Assembly: GCA_945865365.1 (NCBI GenBank)
Contig: CAMBDL010000001.1
Span: 124,001 to 188,000, forward strand
Length of the DNA stretch: 64,000 nucleotides
Direction: 5' to 3'
DNA from: Streptomyces griseus
GTDB lineage: Bacteria > Actinomycetota > Actinomycetes > Nanopelagicales > Nanopelagicaceae
Positions 23,015-33,230 of the stretch are shown one piece after another (position 1 is the first letter of the stretch; every line of letters begins with the position of its first letter). A program made the translations under genes and the position numbers. Below the pieces are notes generated by a model. It was not told the origin of the DNA. It made no database searches and was given only the letters and a program-made list of their open reading frames with translations.

Positions 23015-23887
23015 ATGGGCGCACCTCCACACTTAACTGCCGAACAACGTGCGATGGCCCTCGCAAAGGCGGCACAATCACGCAAGCGTCGAGCAGAAGT
23101 AAAAAATAAGGTTAAAAGTGGAGAGTTTTCAATTGATACTGTCTTAGAGATAGCGGCTAATGAAGACAGTGTTGGAAAGATGCGAGTAAGAGAGCTTTTG
23201 GAGGCGCTATCTGGAGTTGGAAAAGTTAGGGCAACCACTCTCATGGAGCGTTTGAATATCTCACCCACTCGCAGGATTCAGGGTTTAGGTCGTCATCAGT
23301 TAAAGCAGTTGCGTCATGAGTTTATGAAATCCACTCACGCAGTTGCCCCTGGCAAACTTTTAGTTTTGTCGGGTCCGGGTGGAGTTGGTAAGAGCACCGT
23401 TGCAAGCACCCTGCGTACATCTGGCGACTTCTGGGTCAGTATCTCTGCTACTACTCGTGCTCCACGAAGTAATGAACATGATGGAGTAGATTATTTTTTC
23501 ATCACTGATGAAGAGTTCTCTCGTCGTATCAAGGATGATGAGTTTCTTGAATGGGCGGCCTTTGCTGGTAGCCGTTATGGAACACCGCGATCTGCAGTTG
23601 AAGAGGCGCTGCTCAAAGGTAGGAACGTTCTTTTGGAGATTGAGATAGCCGGAGCCAAGCAGGTGAAGGCGCATCTAGCGCAGTCACTTTTAGTATTTCT
23701 AGAACCTCCCACGTGGGAGGAGCTGGTTTCTAGATTAGAGGGGCGTGGCACAGATGGGCCCGAGCGCAGAGCCGAACGCTTGGCCTTAGCGCAGGAAGAG
23801 TTGGCCGCCGCCTCCTTCTTTGACATCGTTATCGTTAATGACCAGGTCGAGCGGGTCGTTGAACAACTGATAGGATTGATATCTTGA
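23015..23887 (+). CDS. Fusion of actinobacterial IHF (mIHF-like, ~residues 1-103) and guanylate kinase (~104-290)
   Basis: mIHF-type LLEALSGVGKVRATTLMERLNISPTRRIQGLGRHQLKQLRHEF, then in the same frame GMK P-loop LSGPGGVGKST and RAPRSNEHDGVDYFFI; no stop codon between them. Confidence 0.9.
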   Translation: MGAPPHLTAEQRAMALAKAAQSRKRRAEVKNKVKSGEFSIDTVLEIAANEDSVGKMRVRELLEALSGVGKVRATTLMERLNISPTRRIQGLGRHQLKQLRHEFMKSTHAVAPGKLLVLSGPGGVGKSTVASTLRTSGDFWVSISATTRAPRSNEHDGVDYFFITDEEFSRRIKDDEFLEWAAFAGSRYGTPRSAVEEALLKGRNVLLEIEIAGAKQVKAHLAQSLLVFLEPPTWEELVSRLEGRGTDGPERRAERLALAQEELAAASFFDIVIVNDQVERVVEQLIGLIS

Positions 23888-23915
23888 CCAAAACAGCTTA
23901 TGAGCGGGGATAACT

Positions 23916-24164
23916 ATGGATGGCATCACAAATCCACCAATTGACGAACTTCTAGAGAAGAGTGGCTCTAAGTACAGCCTTGTTCTTTACGCTGCAAAGC
24001 GCGCTCGTCAGATCAACGCCTACTACTCACAGCTCGGTGAAGGTCTCCTTGAATATGTCGGACCTCTGGTTGAGACACATGTGCATGAAAAGCCGCTCTC
24101 GATCGCCCTTCGCGAAATAAATGAAGGTCTTCTCACAATCGAAAATCTCGAACCAACGGCTTAA
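23916..24164 (+). CDS. rpoZ: DNA-directed RNA polymerase omega subunit
   Basis: [32 protein letters not shown]; downstream of gmk. Confidence 0.95.
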   Translation: MDGITNPPIDELLEKSGSKYSLVLYAAKRARQINAYYSQLGEGLLEYVGPLVETHVHEKPLSIALREINEGLLTIENLEPTA

Positions 24165-24179
24165 AGTCTCTGTGTACCA

Positions 24180-25364
24180 ATGTCCGCCAATCGCCGTGAG
24201 GTAATACTCGGCGTTGGGGCTGGAATAGCGGCCTATAAATCAGCCGATCTTCTTCGTCGTCTTCACGATCGTGGATATTACGTCACGGTCGTGCCAACTC
24301 CATCATCACTCAATTTTGTAGGCGCCGCAACGTGGGAAGCGCTGTCAGGACGTCCGGCGTTAACGCAGGTGTGGGAGAGCGTCCATCAAGTAGCGCATAT
24401 CTCCCTAGCTAAAAACGCAGGATTTTTTATTATCGCTCCCGCAACTGCCGATTTAATCGCTCGAATAGCAGTCGGGCGAGCCGATGATTTATTAACTAAT
24501 CTTGTTCTATCAAGTGATGTAGCGAAAATGATTGTTCCAGCGATGCATCCTAATATGTGGAATAACGCCGCCACAAAGGCGAACGTTGAGACACTACGTG
24601 CACGGGGATTTATTATTATGGAGCCAGATACGGGGCGACTGACTGGATCAGATTCCGGGCAAGGACGTTTCCCTGAAGTCTCTCGAATAGTCGAAGAGTT
24701 TGATTCGATGACAGGCAACACACAAGATTTTACTGGTCGAAAGATTCTAATTGCCGCAGGGGGAACGCGAGAAGCCATTGACCCTGTGCGCTTTATCGGA
24801 AATAGATCCTCTGGAAAACAGGGCATCTCATTAGCGCGAGCTGCGCAGTTACGTGGCGCCGATGTGTATTTGGTGGCCGCAAATATGGATACATCAACAC
24901 TCGATGGTATTTCTATAACTCACGTAGAGAGTGCACGTGAAATGCAGCAGGCTTTGCAGAGAGATTTTCCTTCCAGTGACGTTCTTATTATGTGTGCAGC
25001 AGTTGCAGATGCACGACCAGTTCAAACTCTGGCAGATAAGATCAAGAAGGCCTTATTTACATCTATCGAACTTGAGCCGAACCCCGATTTATTGGCCGAG
25101 CTAGCATCTACTAAGGTGCAGCAAGTACTGATTGGCTTCGCCGCTGAAACCAAAGATCATCTTGAGTCTGCACGCGCGAAATTGAAGGCCAAAGCTCTCG
25201 ATATTATCTATGTCAATGACGTTAGCAATGGTGCAATATTTGGAAAAGATGTCACGCACGGTACTATTCTTCTCAGAAACGGTGAGGAAATAGCGCTCAA
25301 GGAAGTCTCCAAAGACGCTCTCGCAGATTTACTCCTTGATCACGCCAAACGGCAGTTAGGTTAG
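24180..25364 (+). CDS. coaBC: Bifunctional phosphopantothenoylcysteine decarboxylase / phosphopantothenate-cysteine ligase
   Basis: [45 protein letters not shown]. Confidence 0.96.
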   Translation: MSANRREVILGVGAGIAAYKSADLLRRLHDRGYYVTVVPTPSSLNFVGAATWEALSGRPALTQVWESVHQVAHISLAKNAGFFIIAPATADLIARIAVGRADDLLTNLVLSSDVAKMIVPAMHPNMWNNAATKANVETLRARGFIIMEPDTGRLTGSDSGQGRFPEVSRIVEEFDSMTGNTQDFTGRKILIAAGGTREAIDPVRFIGNRSSGKQGISLARAAQLRGADVYLVAANMDTSTLDGISITHVESAREMQQALQRDFPSSDVLIMCAAVADARPVQTLADKIKKALFTSIELEPNPDLLAELASTKVQQVLIGFAAETKDHLESARAKLKAKALDIIYVNDVSNGAIFGKDVTHGTILLRNGEEIALKEVSKDALADLLLDHAKRQLG

Positions 25365-25369
25365 AACTT

Positions 25370-26560
25370 ATGTCGAAACGTCTCTTCACCTCGGAATCAG
25401 TTACAGAAGGACATCCAGACAAGATCGCCGATGCAATTTCAGATGCCGTTTTGGACTCATTACTCTCTCAAGATAAAAAAAGTCGAGTTGCCGTTGAGAC
25501 GCTTATTACGACAGGGCAAGTCCATGTTGCTGGTGAAGTTACAACTGATGGTTATGCCGACGTCAACACAATTGTCAGAGATACCGTTTTAGAGATCGGT
25601 TATGACTCATCTGATAAAGGTTTCGATGGAAATAGTTGCGGAGTTTCTATCTCTATTGGCCAACAGTCGCAAGATATTGCGCAAGGCGTTGATGATGCCT
25701 ACGAACACCGTGTCTCATCTGGAGTTGATCCTCTAGATCTTCAAGGCGCGGGGGATCAGGGTTTAATGTTTGGCTATGCCTGTGATGACACAAAGGAGTT
25801 AATGCCCCTGCCTATTTGGTTAGCACATGCTTTAGCGGCTCAACTAGCAAAAGTTCGTAAATCTGGCCAACTTGCATATCTACGTCCAGATGGAAAAACT
25901 CAAGTTACGATTGAATACGATGGAGATCGTGCGGTTGCCCTAGATACTGTAGTTATCTCTAGTCAGCACAGTGAAGATGTAGATGTTGTTAAGATGTTAA
26001 CTCCAGAGATAATTGAGTGTGTTATTGAGCCTATTTTGGCCTCAATCGATCTTCCAAAGAATGAGTTGAAGATTCTGATCAATCCAACTGGCCGTTTCGT
26101 TATCGGTGGCCCAATGGGAGACGCTGGATTGACTGGGCGCAAAATTATTGTTGATACATATGGTGGTATGGCAAGACATGGTGGGGGAGCCTTTAGCGGT
26201 AAAGATCCTTCCAAGGTAGATCGCTCGGCTGCTTATGCCATGCGCTGGGTAGCCAAGAATGTGGTCGCTGCGGGCTTGGCCCGCAGATGTGAAGTACAGG
26301 TTGCTTATGCAATTGGAAAGGCCCAGCCCGTCGGATTATTTGTTGAAACATTTGGAACTCAAACTGTTTCAGTGCAAAGTATTCAAGATGCTGTTTTAAC
26401 AACCTTTGATCTCAGGCCTGCAGCAATCATCAGAGATCTTCAGCTTTTGCGTCCTATTTATTCGCTCACAAGTGCATATGGTCACTTTGGTCGCGAGCTT
26501 CCTGAGTTTGCTTGGGAGCGTACCGATCGAGTGGAAGCTTTGCTCAAGGCTATTAAGTAG
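25370..26560 (+). CDS. metK: S-adenosylmethionine synthetase
   Basis: [43 protein letters not shown]. Confidence 0.98.
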   Translation: MSKRLFTSESVTEGHPDKIADAISDAVLDSLLSQDKKSRVAVETLITTGQVHVAGEVTTDGYADVNTIVRDTVLEIGYDSSDKGFDGNSCGVSISIGQQSQDIAQGVDDAYEHRVSSGVDPLDLQGAGDQGLMFGYACDDTKELMPLPIWLAHALAAQLAKVRKSGQLAYLRPDGKTQVTIEYDGDRAVALDTVVISSQHSEDVDVVKMLTPEIIECVIEPILASIDLPKNELKILINPTGRFVIGGPMGDAGLTGRKIIVDTYGGMARHGGGAFSGKDPSKVDRSAAYAMRWVAKNVVAAGLARRCEVQVAYAIGKAQPVGLFVETFGTQTVSVQSIQDAVLTTFDLRPAAIIRDLQLLRPIYSLTSAYGHFGRELPEFAWERTDRVEALLKAIK

Positions 26561-26563
26561 AAC

Positions 26564-28450
26564 GTGGCGACGCCGCGTTTATTTCGCCTGAAGGCCGAAG
26601 TTGTTGCACGGCCGCAAGAAAAACCGGCTACGAACTTTCCCATAGCTCGAGTCTGGGTTGATACTGGAGTCTTTCATTTAGATACACCCTTTGATTATTC
26701 GGTTCCCGAGAATTTATCTGAACACATATCCACTGGGGTTAGAGTGCAGGTTCCATTTGGAGGCCGTGAAGTTGAGGGCATTGTCATAGAGCGATGCCAG
26801 GAATCACTGACCTCGGGTCGTATACGAGCGATATCTAAATTATTATCTGCTCATCCAGTTGCAACCAAAGGCTCATTAGAGTTGATAGAGGCCGTTGCTC
26901 AACGATGGGCTACACATGCCTTCGATGTTATTCGACTCGCAATTCCACCCAGGGTTGCGGCGATAGATAAGACATTTATCCCACAAGCGGTAACCAAGAT
27001 ACCGAATCGTATTCCCACTTCTGAACAAAGCTTCTATGCCTTTGATCCATTTGAAAATCCAGCACAACAGATTCTCACTCTCATAGAAAAGGCATCGAAA
27101 AAGGGATCAGTACTGGTAGTTGCACCAGATGAAAAGGACCTCAATGAGATAGAGAGTCTGTTAGAGGTCAATCATCTTACCTATCTGAGATTAGATAGTT
27201 CGTGCTCAAGAGCAAAGCGTTATGAAAACTACCTTAAAGCTATTAACTCGAAGAATTGCATCGTGTTAGGCGCTCGAAGTGCAATTTTGACGCCGGTTGC
27301 TAACTTGCAAACAATAATTGTTTACAAGGAGAGTTCTCATGAGCATTTTGAGCCTCGCTCTCCAGGATTTAATGTTCGCGATATCGCCTTCATTCGCAGA
27401 TCGATGGAAGCTGTAGATGTCATATTCGCTGGCTTCGTTCCATCTATGGAGCTTTCGCTCATGATAGATACAAAGCAATTACGGTTTATCAACCATGCAT
27501 TTAAACTTAACGTTAAAGCATTCTCATCTGAGGATGGAACTCTTTTGCCAGGACGCATTTTTACCGATATTCGAAAAGCGCTCAACCGCGGACCAGTACT
27601 TTTTGTTCTTCCTCGCAAGGGATATGGAAACGCACTTCTATGTGGGCACTGTAAAAATCTCGCACAATGTAGCTGTGGAGGGCGCTTATCTATAGGAGCC
27701 AGAAATGCACCTCCTATATGTACCGTATGTGCAACGGTTTTTTCGGAGTGGTCATGCACGTGGTGTAATCGAAGCAAGCCATACATCGCTGGAAGAGGTA
27801 TCGAGCGTGCGGCTGAAGAGATATCACGAGCATTTACTGGTTTCCCATTGATTCTTTCATTTGGCGATGTTATTAAAGCCTCGGTAGAGGCTTCTCCAGC
27901 ATTAGTCTTAGCTACCCCAGGTGCAGCACCACGTTGCGCACGAGGCTACAGCGCAGTCGTGATATTAGAAGGAATTAAGTTTTTTTCACACCCAGATATT
28001 CGAGCACAGGAGCGAGCTCGTGAACTTTTTTTTGAAAGCGCGGCGATGATCGATACAAAGGGAAGCGTGCTCCTGTCGATTCCTGATGCGCATCCAGTTA
28101 CCGCAGCGATATCTAAGTGGAATCCTGGGGCGATGATTCGTAGAGAGCTTGTGGAGAGAGAAGAAGTCTCGTTACCCCCATTCGTTCAGAGCATACTTAT
28201 TACATGTCCTGCGGCTGAGACCAGTCAATTAGTGAGCGGTATACACAAGGCGATTGTAGATTCACGGTTACCTTCTAGCGTCAAAGTATTGGGACCCACT
28301 CCTTCATCAAAAGGCCTATCGAAGATTGTTCTATATTCACCCGATAGTCAGAGCGCGCATGTAAGGCGATTCATACATGAATTACAACGAAGACGTAGTA
28401 TCGCTAAGAAAGAACTACTCACCGTACGAGTGGATCCATATTCTCTCTAG
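26564..28450 (+). CDS. priA: Primosomal protein N' (PriA)-like, helicase motifs degenerate
   Basis: N-terminal PriA domain (DYSVPENL, VPFGGREVEGIV), paired-Cys zinc region (CGHCKNLAQCSCGG..CTVC..CTWC); no recognisable Walker A; GTG start; downstream of metK. Confidence 0.8.
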   Translation: MATPRLFRLKAEVVARPQEKPATNFPIARVWVDTGVFHLDTPFDYSVPENLSEHISTGVRVQVPFGGREVEGIVIERCQESLTSGRIRAISKLLSAHPVATKGSLELIEAVAQRWATHAFDVIRLAIPPRVAAIDKTFIPQAVTKIPNRIPTSEQSFYAFDPFENPAQQILTLIEKASKKGSVLVVAPDEKDLNEIESLLEVNHLTYLRLDSSCSRAKRYENYLKAINSKNCIVLGARSAILTPVANLQTIIVYKESSHEHFEPRSPGFNVRDIAFIRRSMEAVDVIFAGFVPSMELSLMIDTKQLRFINHAFKLNVKAFSSEDGTLLPGRIFTDIRKALNRGPVLFVLPRKGYGNALLCGHCKNLAQCSCGGRLSIGARNAPPICTVCATVFSEWSCTWCNRSKPYIAGRGIERAAEEISRAFTGFPLILSFGDVIKASVEASPALVLATPGAAPRCARGYSAVVILEGIKFFSHPDIRAQERARELFFESAAMIDTKGSVLLSIPDAHPVTAAISKWNPGAMIRRELVEREEVSLPPFVQSILITCPAAETSQLVSGIHKAIVDSRLPSSVKVLGPTPSSKGLSKIVLYSPDSQSAHVRRFIHELQRRRSIAKKELLTVRVDPYSL

Positions 28451-28458
28451 CCTTTTGG

Positions 28459-28464
28459 TAGTAT
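28459..28464 (+). promoter_or_regulatory. Candidate -10 box TAGTAT, 6 nt upstream of def GTG
   Basis: TAGTAT-ggggca-GTG. Confidence 0.5.
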
Positions 28465-28470
28465 GGGGCA

Positions 28471-29031
28471 GTGCCAATACAAGAGATTCGCTTCTTCGGA
28501 GATCCAGTACTCGTGACTCCAGCTGCCCTTGTTGTCGATTTTGATAAAGAGTTAAGAACCCTTGTCGCAGATCTGACCGAGACGATGTTAGAGGCACCAG
28601 GGGCGGGTTTAGCTGCACCCCAAATCGGCGTTCCGCTTCGCGTCTTTACGTGGAACGTTGATGATGTCCTGGGTCATTTAGTTAATCCTGTTCTCGTCCT
28701 AGGGGAGGAGATTCAGGAGGAAGATGAGGGCTGTCTTTCCTTTCCAGAGATGAGTTATCCAACTCCACGTTCCATCGTGGCGGTTGCCAAAGGATTCAAT
28801 ATGTTTGGTGAACCAATAACAATCGATGGCACAGATTTTTTAGCTAGAGCTCTGCAGCATGAAACTGATCATTTGGATGGAATTCTTTTTATAGATCGCA
28901 TGCTCCCAGATGCTCGCAAGTTAGCGATGAAAGAGATTCGAGAATCCGATTGGTTCAATGAGGCTGCTCACATTGGTCAAAAGATATCTATTAAAGAGTC
29001 ACCGCACAGTATTTTTGGACGGAATACGTAA
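28471..29031 (+). CDS. def: Peptide deformylase
   Basis: GAGLAAPQIG, EEDEGCLSFPE, LQHETDHLDGIL. Confidence 0.97.
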   Translation: MPIQEIRFFGDPVLVTPAALVVDFDKELRTLVADLTETMLEAPGAGLAAPQIGVPLRVFTWNVDDVLGHLVNPVLVLGEEIQEEDEGCLSFPEMSYPTPRSIVAVAKGFNMFGEPITIDGTDFLARALQHETDHLDGILFIDRMLPDARKLAMKEIRESDWFNEAAHIGQKISIKESPHSIFGRNT

Positions 29032-29942
29032 TGCGCATTGGAGTGGCAGCTACTCCGCATGTTGCGATTCCAACGCTCGATTGGTTGCTAACGACCTCTC
29101 ATGAGTTAGCGCTCATCATCACGCAACCTGATAGACCGGCTGGTCGAGGTAGAGAGCTAGCTCAATCCCCAGTGAGCGAGTGGGCCAAGATTCATGAGAT
29201 TGCGTGTATCAAACCGCTTTCTTCCGCTGATTTAAAGGGAGTTGTTGATGACCTTGATTTGGTCTTAACGGTTGGTTACGGAGTACTCCTACCAGTAGAG
29301 ATTTTGACTCTTCCACGCTTTGGTTTTATCAATCTGCATTTTTCACTTTTACCTGCATATCGTGGCGCAGCACCTGTTCAACGTGCACTTGAAAACGGTG
29401 ATCGCCTTACCGGAGTAACGGTCTTTCAACTAGATAAAGGTATGGATACCGGTCCGGTTTTCTCGCAACTTTCAGCACATATCGAATCTTCATGGCGCAG
29501 TTTGGAATTGCTTGATCATCTAGCACATATGGGCCCAGAGGCTTTAGAACAAAGTTTGGATAAAATCGCACAAGGAATAGAGCCTGAACCACAAGTAGGC
29601 GCAGCATCTACCGCGCCAAAAATATCGAAAGATCAAGCAAAGATTGATTGGATGAATTCTGCTCAGGTAGTTGTCAATAAGATCCGAGCGTTTTATCCCG
29701 CTCCTTGTGCGTGGAGCTTATGTAAGGGCAGTCCTGTCAAGATTACTCAGGCAATCACAGCTGATATCGATCTGAAGCTAACCCCTGGGCAGATTTATTT
29801 TCATGACAATAAGCTTTTTGTAGGAGCTGGACAAAGCGCAGTTATAGAATTAAAGAGCATCATCCCTTCGGGTAAAAATGAGATGTCGGCTGCAGATTGG
29901 GCTCGTGGAGCACATCTTGGCGGTGGTGAAAACTTTGGTTGA
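29031..29942 (+). CDS. fmt: Methionyl-tRNA formyltransferase
   Basis: INLHFSLLPAYRGAAPVQRAL, TGVTVFQLDKGMDTGPV. Confidence 0.97.
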   Translation: MRIGVAATPHVAIPTLDWLLTTSHELALIITQPDRPAGRGRELAQSPVSEWAKIHEIACIKPLSSADLKGVVDDLDLVLTVGYGVLLPVEILTLPRFGFINLHFSLLPAYRGAAPVQRALENGDRLTGVTVFQLDKGMDTGPVFSQLSAHIESSWRSLELLDHLAHMGPEALEQSLDKIAQGIEPEPQVGAASTAPKISKDQAKIDWMNSAQVVVNKIRAFYPAPCAWSLCKGSPVKITQAITADIDLKLTPGQIYFHDNKLFVGAGQSAVIELKSIIPSGKNEMSAADWARGAHLGGGENFG

Positions 29943-31287
29943 AGCGCGCAGAAATACTTTTAAATCTCCAAAACCTGATGCATCTAGGCTCCTGGCATTT
30001 GATATTTTGACTGAGGTCAACAGAAATGATGGCTACTCCAATCTACTTTTACCTGCAGCTTTATCGGCCAGCTCCCTTGAGGAGCGCGATCGTAATTTAG
30101 TGACTGAATTGCTCTATGGAACGCTTCGGATGCAAGGCAAACACGATTGGGTCCTTTCCCAACTCAGTGACCGCCCATGGGGTGAAGTCGACCCCGGAAT
30201 TGTTGATTTGTGTCGCCTAGGTGTTCATCAAATACATGAGATGCGAATTCCAGATCATGCAGCTGTCGCAGCGACGGTTGAAGTTGCCCGCAAGAGAGTG
30301 GGCGAGTCAAAAGCTAGTTTTGTAAATGCATTACTGAGGGGTGTTACCAGAAGAAGTGTGGATGAGTGGTTCGCGCCATTGAAAGAGATTAAAGATCCAA
30401 TTACGCGAATGTCGATTCAGTACTCGCATCCTGAATGGATTATCTCAGCATACTTTGATCTGCTTAAGGATTGGGAAGAAGTTGAAGCTGCGCTATTGAT
30501 CAATAACATACCGGCCACACCAACTTTAGTTTCTTGGCCAGGATTCTCAACAAGAGAAGAGTTAGTAGCCCTTGGCGGCCTACCTACCGAATTCTCACCG
30601 TTCGGTGCTAATTTTAAAGGCAATCCAGGATCTCTTGAACTTATTCGACATCGTAAAGCTGGAGTACAAGATGAGGGCTCACAACTAGTTGCAACTGTAT
30701 TTGCAAGTATCGCGCAAGGTAAACATTGGTTAGATATATGCGCTGGACCTGGCGGTAAAGCCGCTCTGTTATCGAGCATCGCTGCAACACGAGATATTGA
30801 GTTTTATGCCAATGAAGTCTCACCTGCGCGCGCTGAATTAGTAAAGCGGGTTGTTCACGGTGCTCATGTGTGGTGTGGCGATGGTCGCGATATCGCATCT
30901 CATGCTCAAAGCTTTGACGCAGTTCTTCTCGATGCGCCCTGTACAGGATTAGGGGCTCTACGCAGACGACCTGAGGTTCGTTGGAGACGCACTCTCAAAG
31001 ATCTACGTGCACTTACCGAGCTACAGTGCGAGCTCATAGAGGCATCGATTCAGGTGCTAAATGTTGGGGGAGTTCTGGCTTATGCAACATGTTCACCACA
31101 CTTAGCCGAAACAACGGTTCAAGTCAGAGATATCTTGAAAAATCATCCAGAGTGCGAGCTAATAGATATAGAGCCTTATCTACCAGAGAACTTATTAGAG
31201 GCTACTCGTGACGGTGCGATGTCATTGTGGACTCACCGACATGGAACCGATGCAATGTTTCTAGCCGTCTTAGTGAAGAAAAGTTAA
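29926..31287 (+). CDS. rsmB: 16S rRNA (cytosine-967) methyltransferase RsmB/Sun
   Basis: NusB-like N-terminus, DICAGPGGKAALLSS, LDAPCTGLGALRRRPEVRWRR, YATCSPH; start probably GTG at 29923/29926 rather than the listed 29878. Confidence 0.93.
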   Translation: MKTLVEARRNTFKSPKPDASRLLAFDILTEVNRNDGYSNLLLPAALSASSLEERDRNLVTELLYGTLRMQGKHDWVLSQLSDRPWGEVDPGIVDLCRLGVHQIHEMRIPDHAAVAATVEVARKRVGESKASFVNALLRGVTRRSVDEWFAPLKEIKDPITRMSIQYSHPEWIISAYFDLLKDWEEVEAALLINNIPATPTLVSWPGFSTREELVALGGLPTEFSPFGANFKGNPGSLELIRHRKAGVQDEGSQLVATVFASIAQGKHWLDICAGPGGKAALLSSIAATRDIEFYANEVSPARAELVKRVVHGAHVWCGDGRDIASHAQSFDAVLLDAPCTGLGALRRRPEVRWRRTLKDLRALTELQCELIEASIQVLNVGGVLAYATCSPHLAETTVQVRDILKNHPECELIDIEPYLPENLLEATRDGAMSLWTHRHGTDAMFLAVLVKKS

Positions 31288-31290
31288 TAT
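31285..31290 (+). promoter_or_regulatory. Candidate -10 box TAATAT, 6 nt upstream of rpe ATG
   Basis: TAATAT-agtgtc-ATG; overlaps the rsmB stop codon TAA. Confidence 0.5.
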
Positions 31291-31296
31291 AGTGTC

Positions 31297-31962
31297 ATGA
31301 AACGAGAGATTCGTATTACACCGAGCATATTAAACGCTGATTTTTCGCAACTAGATGAAGAGATCAAGCGAATCGCAAGTGCTTCGGATTTATTGCATTT
31401 AGATGTGATGGATAATGTTTTTGTACCTAATTTTACCTTTGACTTTGCAAGAAGTGCAGAGATAATCGCTGCCTGTCCAATCGGGGTAGATGCTCACCTG
31501 ATGGTTGCTGATGCCGATCTAATTGCACCGGCTTATGCTGAAGCGGGTTGTGCGAGCGTGACAATTCACGTGGAGGCTACAAATAATATTAGCGCAACTG
31601 CTAAAGCCATACGACGTGCGGGTGCGCGATGTGGCCTAGGTATTAAGCCAGGAACTTCTGTAGAAGACTATGCAGATTACGTCGATAGCATCGACATGTT
31701 TTTAATTATGACGGTAGAGCCAGGTTTTGGTGGACAAAAGTTTATGTATGACATGATGGAGAAGGTGCGTAAAACCCGCATTATTATTGGTGATCGTCCA
31801 ATCTGGTTACAGGTCGATGGTGGAGTTTCACTCCAGACTATTAGTGCAGCTGCCGAGGCTGGTGCCGACACCTTTGTTGCTGGAAGTGCAGTCTTTAACG
31901 CCGATGATCCAGCCGGCATGATCGAATCACTGCGTGCCTTAGCTCACTCGGTTGCGCAGTAA
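31297..31962 (+). CDS. rpe: Ribulose-phosphate 3-epimerase
   Basis: PSILNADFSQLDEEIKR, HLDVMDNVFVPNFTF, MTVEPGFGGQKF, VDGGVS. Confidence 0.97.
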   Translation: MKREIRITPSILNADFSQLDEEIKRIASASDLLHLDVMDNVFVPNFTFDFARSAEIIAACPIGVDAHLMVADADLIAPAYAEAGCASVTIHVEATNNISATAKAIRRAGARCGLGIKPGTSVEDYADYVDSIDMFLIMTVEPGFGGQKFMYDMMEKVRKTRIIIGDRPIWLQVDGGVSLQTISAAAEAGADTFVAGSAVFNADDPAGMIESLRALAHSVAQ

Positions 31963-31978
31963 TAATGAATATCATTAC

Positions 31979-32074
31979 ATGGCTACCGGTACTTTGTATG
32001 CGATTTACCTGCCATTTGTAGTGTGGGGCTTCCTCTCATGGCTGAAAATCTCCAGGAGCCGTGAAAATAGGTAA
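31979..32074 (+). CDS. Putative 31-aa single-pass membrane microprotein
   Basis: My own translation: MATGTLYAIYLPFVVWGFLSWLKISRSRENR*. Hydrophobic segment then basic tail; fills most of the rpe-hisE gap; below the ORF-track size cutoff. Confidence 0.45.
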   Translation: MATGTLYAIYLPFVVWGFLSWLKISRSRENR

Positions 32075-32095
32075 CGCGGTGGTGAGCTCGACTAG

Positions 32096-32101
32096 TAAAC
32101 T
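32096..32101 (+). promoter_or_regulatory. Candidate -10 box TAAACT, 6 nt upstream of hisE ATG
   Basis: TAAACT-aggcag-ATG. Confidence 0.5.
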
Positions 32102-32107
32102 AGGCAG

Positions 32108-32371
32108 ATGAAATCTTTCGATAGCCTCTGGATTGAGTTAGCAGAGAAAGTGCTGCTACGACAAGAGGGATCGGGGACTGTGGCCGCCGTTGATGCTGGT
32201 GTTCACACTATTGGGAAAAAGATCGTGGAAGAGGCTGGTGAAGTGTGGCTAGCTGCTGAACATGAATCCGATGAAGCATTAGCACAAGAGATTAGTCAAT
32301 TAATTTATCACCTGCAAACTTTGATGTTGGCTCGCGGTTTAACCCCTGACGATATTTATAAGTACCTATAG
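32108..32371 (+). CDS. hisE: Phosphoribosyl-ATP pyrophosphatase
   Basis: [34 protein letters not shown]; next to hisG. Confidence 0.95.
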   Translation: MKSFDSLWIELAEKVLLRQEGSGTVAAVDAGVHTIGKKIVEEAGEVWLAAEHESDEALAQEISQLIYHLQTLMLARGLTPDDIYKYL

Positions 32372-32384
32372 GAAGGCATCACAC

Positions 32385-33230
32385 ATGTTAAGAATTGCTG
32401 TACCTAATAAGGGATCATTAGCTGAGGATTCAATCTCGATTCTCAAAGAAGCTGGATATAAGCAGCGCTCAGATTCGCGAGATTTAATTCTCATTGATGC
32501 CGACAATAACGTTGAGTTTTATTATCTACGTCCACGAGATATTGCAATCTACGTTGGCACAGGCGAACTTGAGGCTGGAATCACCGGAAGAGATCTACTC
32601 ATAGATTCGGCAGCAAAGGCTACTGAGTTGATGGCATTGAACTTTGGGGGCTCTACTTTTCGCTTTGCAGCACCTTCGGATCGAGCGTGGACATTGGCCG
32701 ATATTGAAGGTAAGCGTGTGGCCACTGCTTATCCAGGCTTAGTTGCCCAACACTTGCAGAGTTGTGGGATTCAAGCCGATGTTGTGCGCCTTGATGGAGC
32801 AGTTGAGAGCAGCGTCCGCCTGGGAGTTGCAGATGTGATTGCCGATGTGGTGAGCACGGGTAGCACATTGCGCCAGGCTGGTTTATCCGTCTTTGGTGAA
32901 GCAATCTTGACCAGTGAAGCAGTTCTAATTGGCAGAGATCGAGCATCCGTTCCTGCTGAGTTAGAGATTTTGCTTCGCCGATTGCAAGGAGTGGTGACGG
33001 CACGTCAGTACGTACTACTCGATTACGATATTCCCACTTCGCAAGTCGACGTGGCATGTGCAATTACTCCAGGCTTAGAGTCCCCAACTATTTCACCGCT
33101 GCAACGTAAAGACTGGGTAGCGGTGCGTGCGATGGTATTGCGTAAAGATACAAATAGAGTGATGGATGAACTATGGGCAGTTGGAGCCAGAGGCATTTTA
33201 GTTACAGATATTCACGCCTGTCGGCTTTAA
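32385..33230 (+). CDS. hisG: ATP phosphoribosyltransferase, long form
   Basis: [55 protein letters not shown] plus C-terminal regulatory domain. Confidence 0.97.
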   Translation: MLRIAVPNKGSLAEDSISILKEAGYKQRSDSRDLILIDADNNVEFYYLRPRDIAIYVGTGELEAGITGRDLLIDSAAKATELMALNFGGSTFRFAAPSDRAWTLADIEGKRVATAYPGLVAQHLQSCGIQADVVRLDGAVESSVRLGVADVIADVVSTGSTLRQAGLSVFGEAILTSEAVLIGRDRASVPAELEILLRRLQGVVTARQYVLLDYDIPTSQVDVACAITPGLESPTISPLQRKDWVAVRAMVLRKDTNRVMDELWAVGARGILVTDIHACRL

